Positions 5,326-5,407 of a DNA stretch of 5,407 nucleotides are shown here, one piece after another. The DNA is taken from contig DYJB01000172.1 in NCBI GenBank assembly GCA_020723365.1, positions 232-5,638 on the forward strand. Reading direction: 5' to 3'. Within the stretch, counting starts at the first letter, position 1, and every line of letters begins with the position of its first letter. Source of the DNA: Candidatus Aquidulcis sp. Its GTDB lineage: Bacteria; Chloroflexota; Anaerolineae; Anaerolineales; E44-bin32. A program made the translations under genes and the position numbers. Below the pieces are notes generated by a model, which ran no database searches, had not been told where the DNA came from, and saw only the letters and a program-made list of their open reading frames with translations.

Positions 5326-5407
5326 ACGGCGCCGACGCTGTCCATCCCCGGCGCCGGATCGCCAGCGTGCTGCTGGGCTTGAGCGCGTTGCTGCCGCTCC
5401 CCGGCCT
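5322..5407 (+). CDS. Start of an uncharacterised, probably membrane or exported protein (3' end off the window)
   Basis: The ATG at 5322 overlaps the preceding stop in an ATGA junction and follows a strong ribosome site, GGGAGGG (5309-5315), at 6 bases. The 28 complete codons visible encode a short polar start, a basic cluster (HPRRR, residues 8-12), then a hydrophobic segment (IASVLLGLSALLPLPG). That is the pattern of a signal peptide or first membrane helix with a cytoplasmic N-terminus. The coupling suggests it works with the membrane protein before it. Too little is present to assign a family. Confidence 0.75.
   Translation, partial: MNGADAVHPRRRIASVLLGLSALLPLPG

Overview
This is a G+C-rich bacterial segment with every supported gene on the + strand and with several GTG/TTG starts. 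A free-living high-GC bacterium, possibly of the Chloroflexota, would fit. That lineage guess comes only from gene style and order and could not be tested here. No rRNA, tRNA, CRISPR array or mobile-element gene was seen.

Positions 1-4308 look like one transcription unit. It opens with the 3' part of a Fur-family metalloregulator (1-420), whose start lies off the window. Next come the three parts of an energy-coupling-factor (ECF) transporter of the nickel/cobalt type: CbiM/NikM fused to a C-terminal PDGLE domain (467-1399), the T-component CbiQ (1464-2282) and the ATPase CbiO (2286-2996). Two further genes are translationally coupled to it: a membrane-anchored TlpA/ResA-like thioredoxin with a WCPPC active site (2993-3568), and a membrane protein of the Lgt (prolipoprotein diacylglyceryl transferase) fold that keeps some family motifs but has lost the core catalytic ones (3568-4308).

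Positions 4309-4743 hold no convincing gene. The stretch contains several potential stem-loops, including a perfect 9-bp inverted repeat at 4630-4650, and a G-rich, repeat-like patch around 4475-4521. A hairpin over the end of the Lgt-like gene (4282-4312) may mark the end of the first operon.

Positions 4744-5407 hold a second unit: a 193-residue multi-pass membrane protein of unknown function, overlapping by 4 bases a gene that runs off the right edge.

Taken together, the Fur protein probably senses a metal ion and controls uptake of Ni2+ or Co2+ through CbiMQO. The TlpA and Lgt-like proteins are co-transcribed at the extracytoplasmic face, where they could handle thiols, metals or lipoproteins linked to that uptake. 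This last step is inference. The points most worth checking are the degenerate Lgt homologue paired with TlpA, the Gly-to-Arg change in the CbiO Walker A motif, and the start of CbiM, where metal-site geometry and the ribosome binding site disagree.
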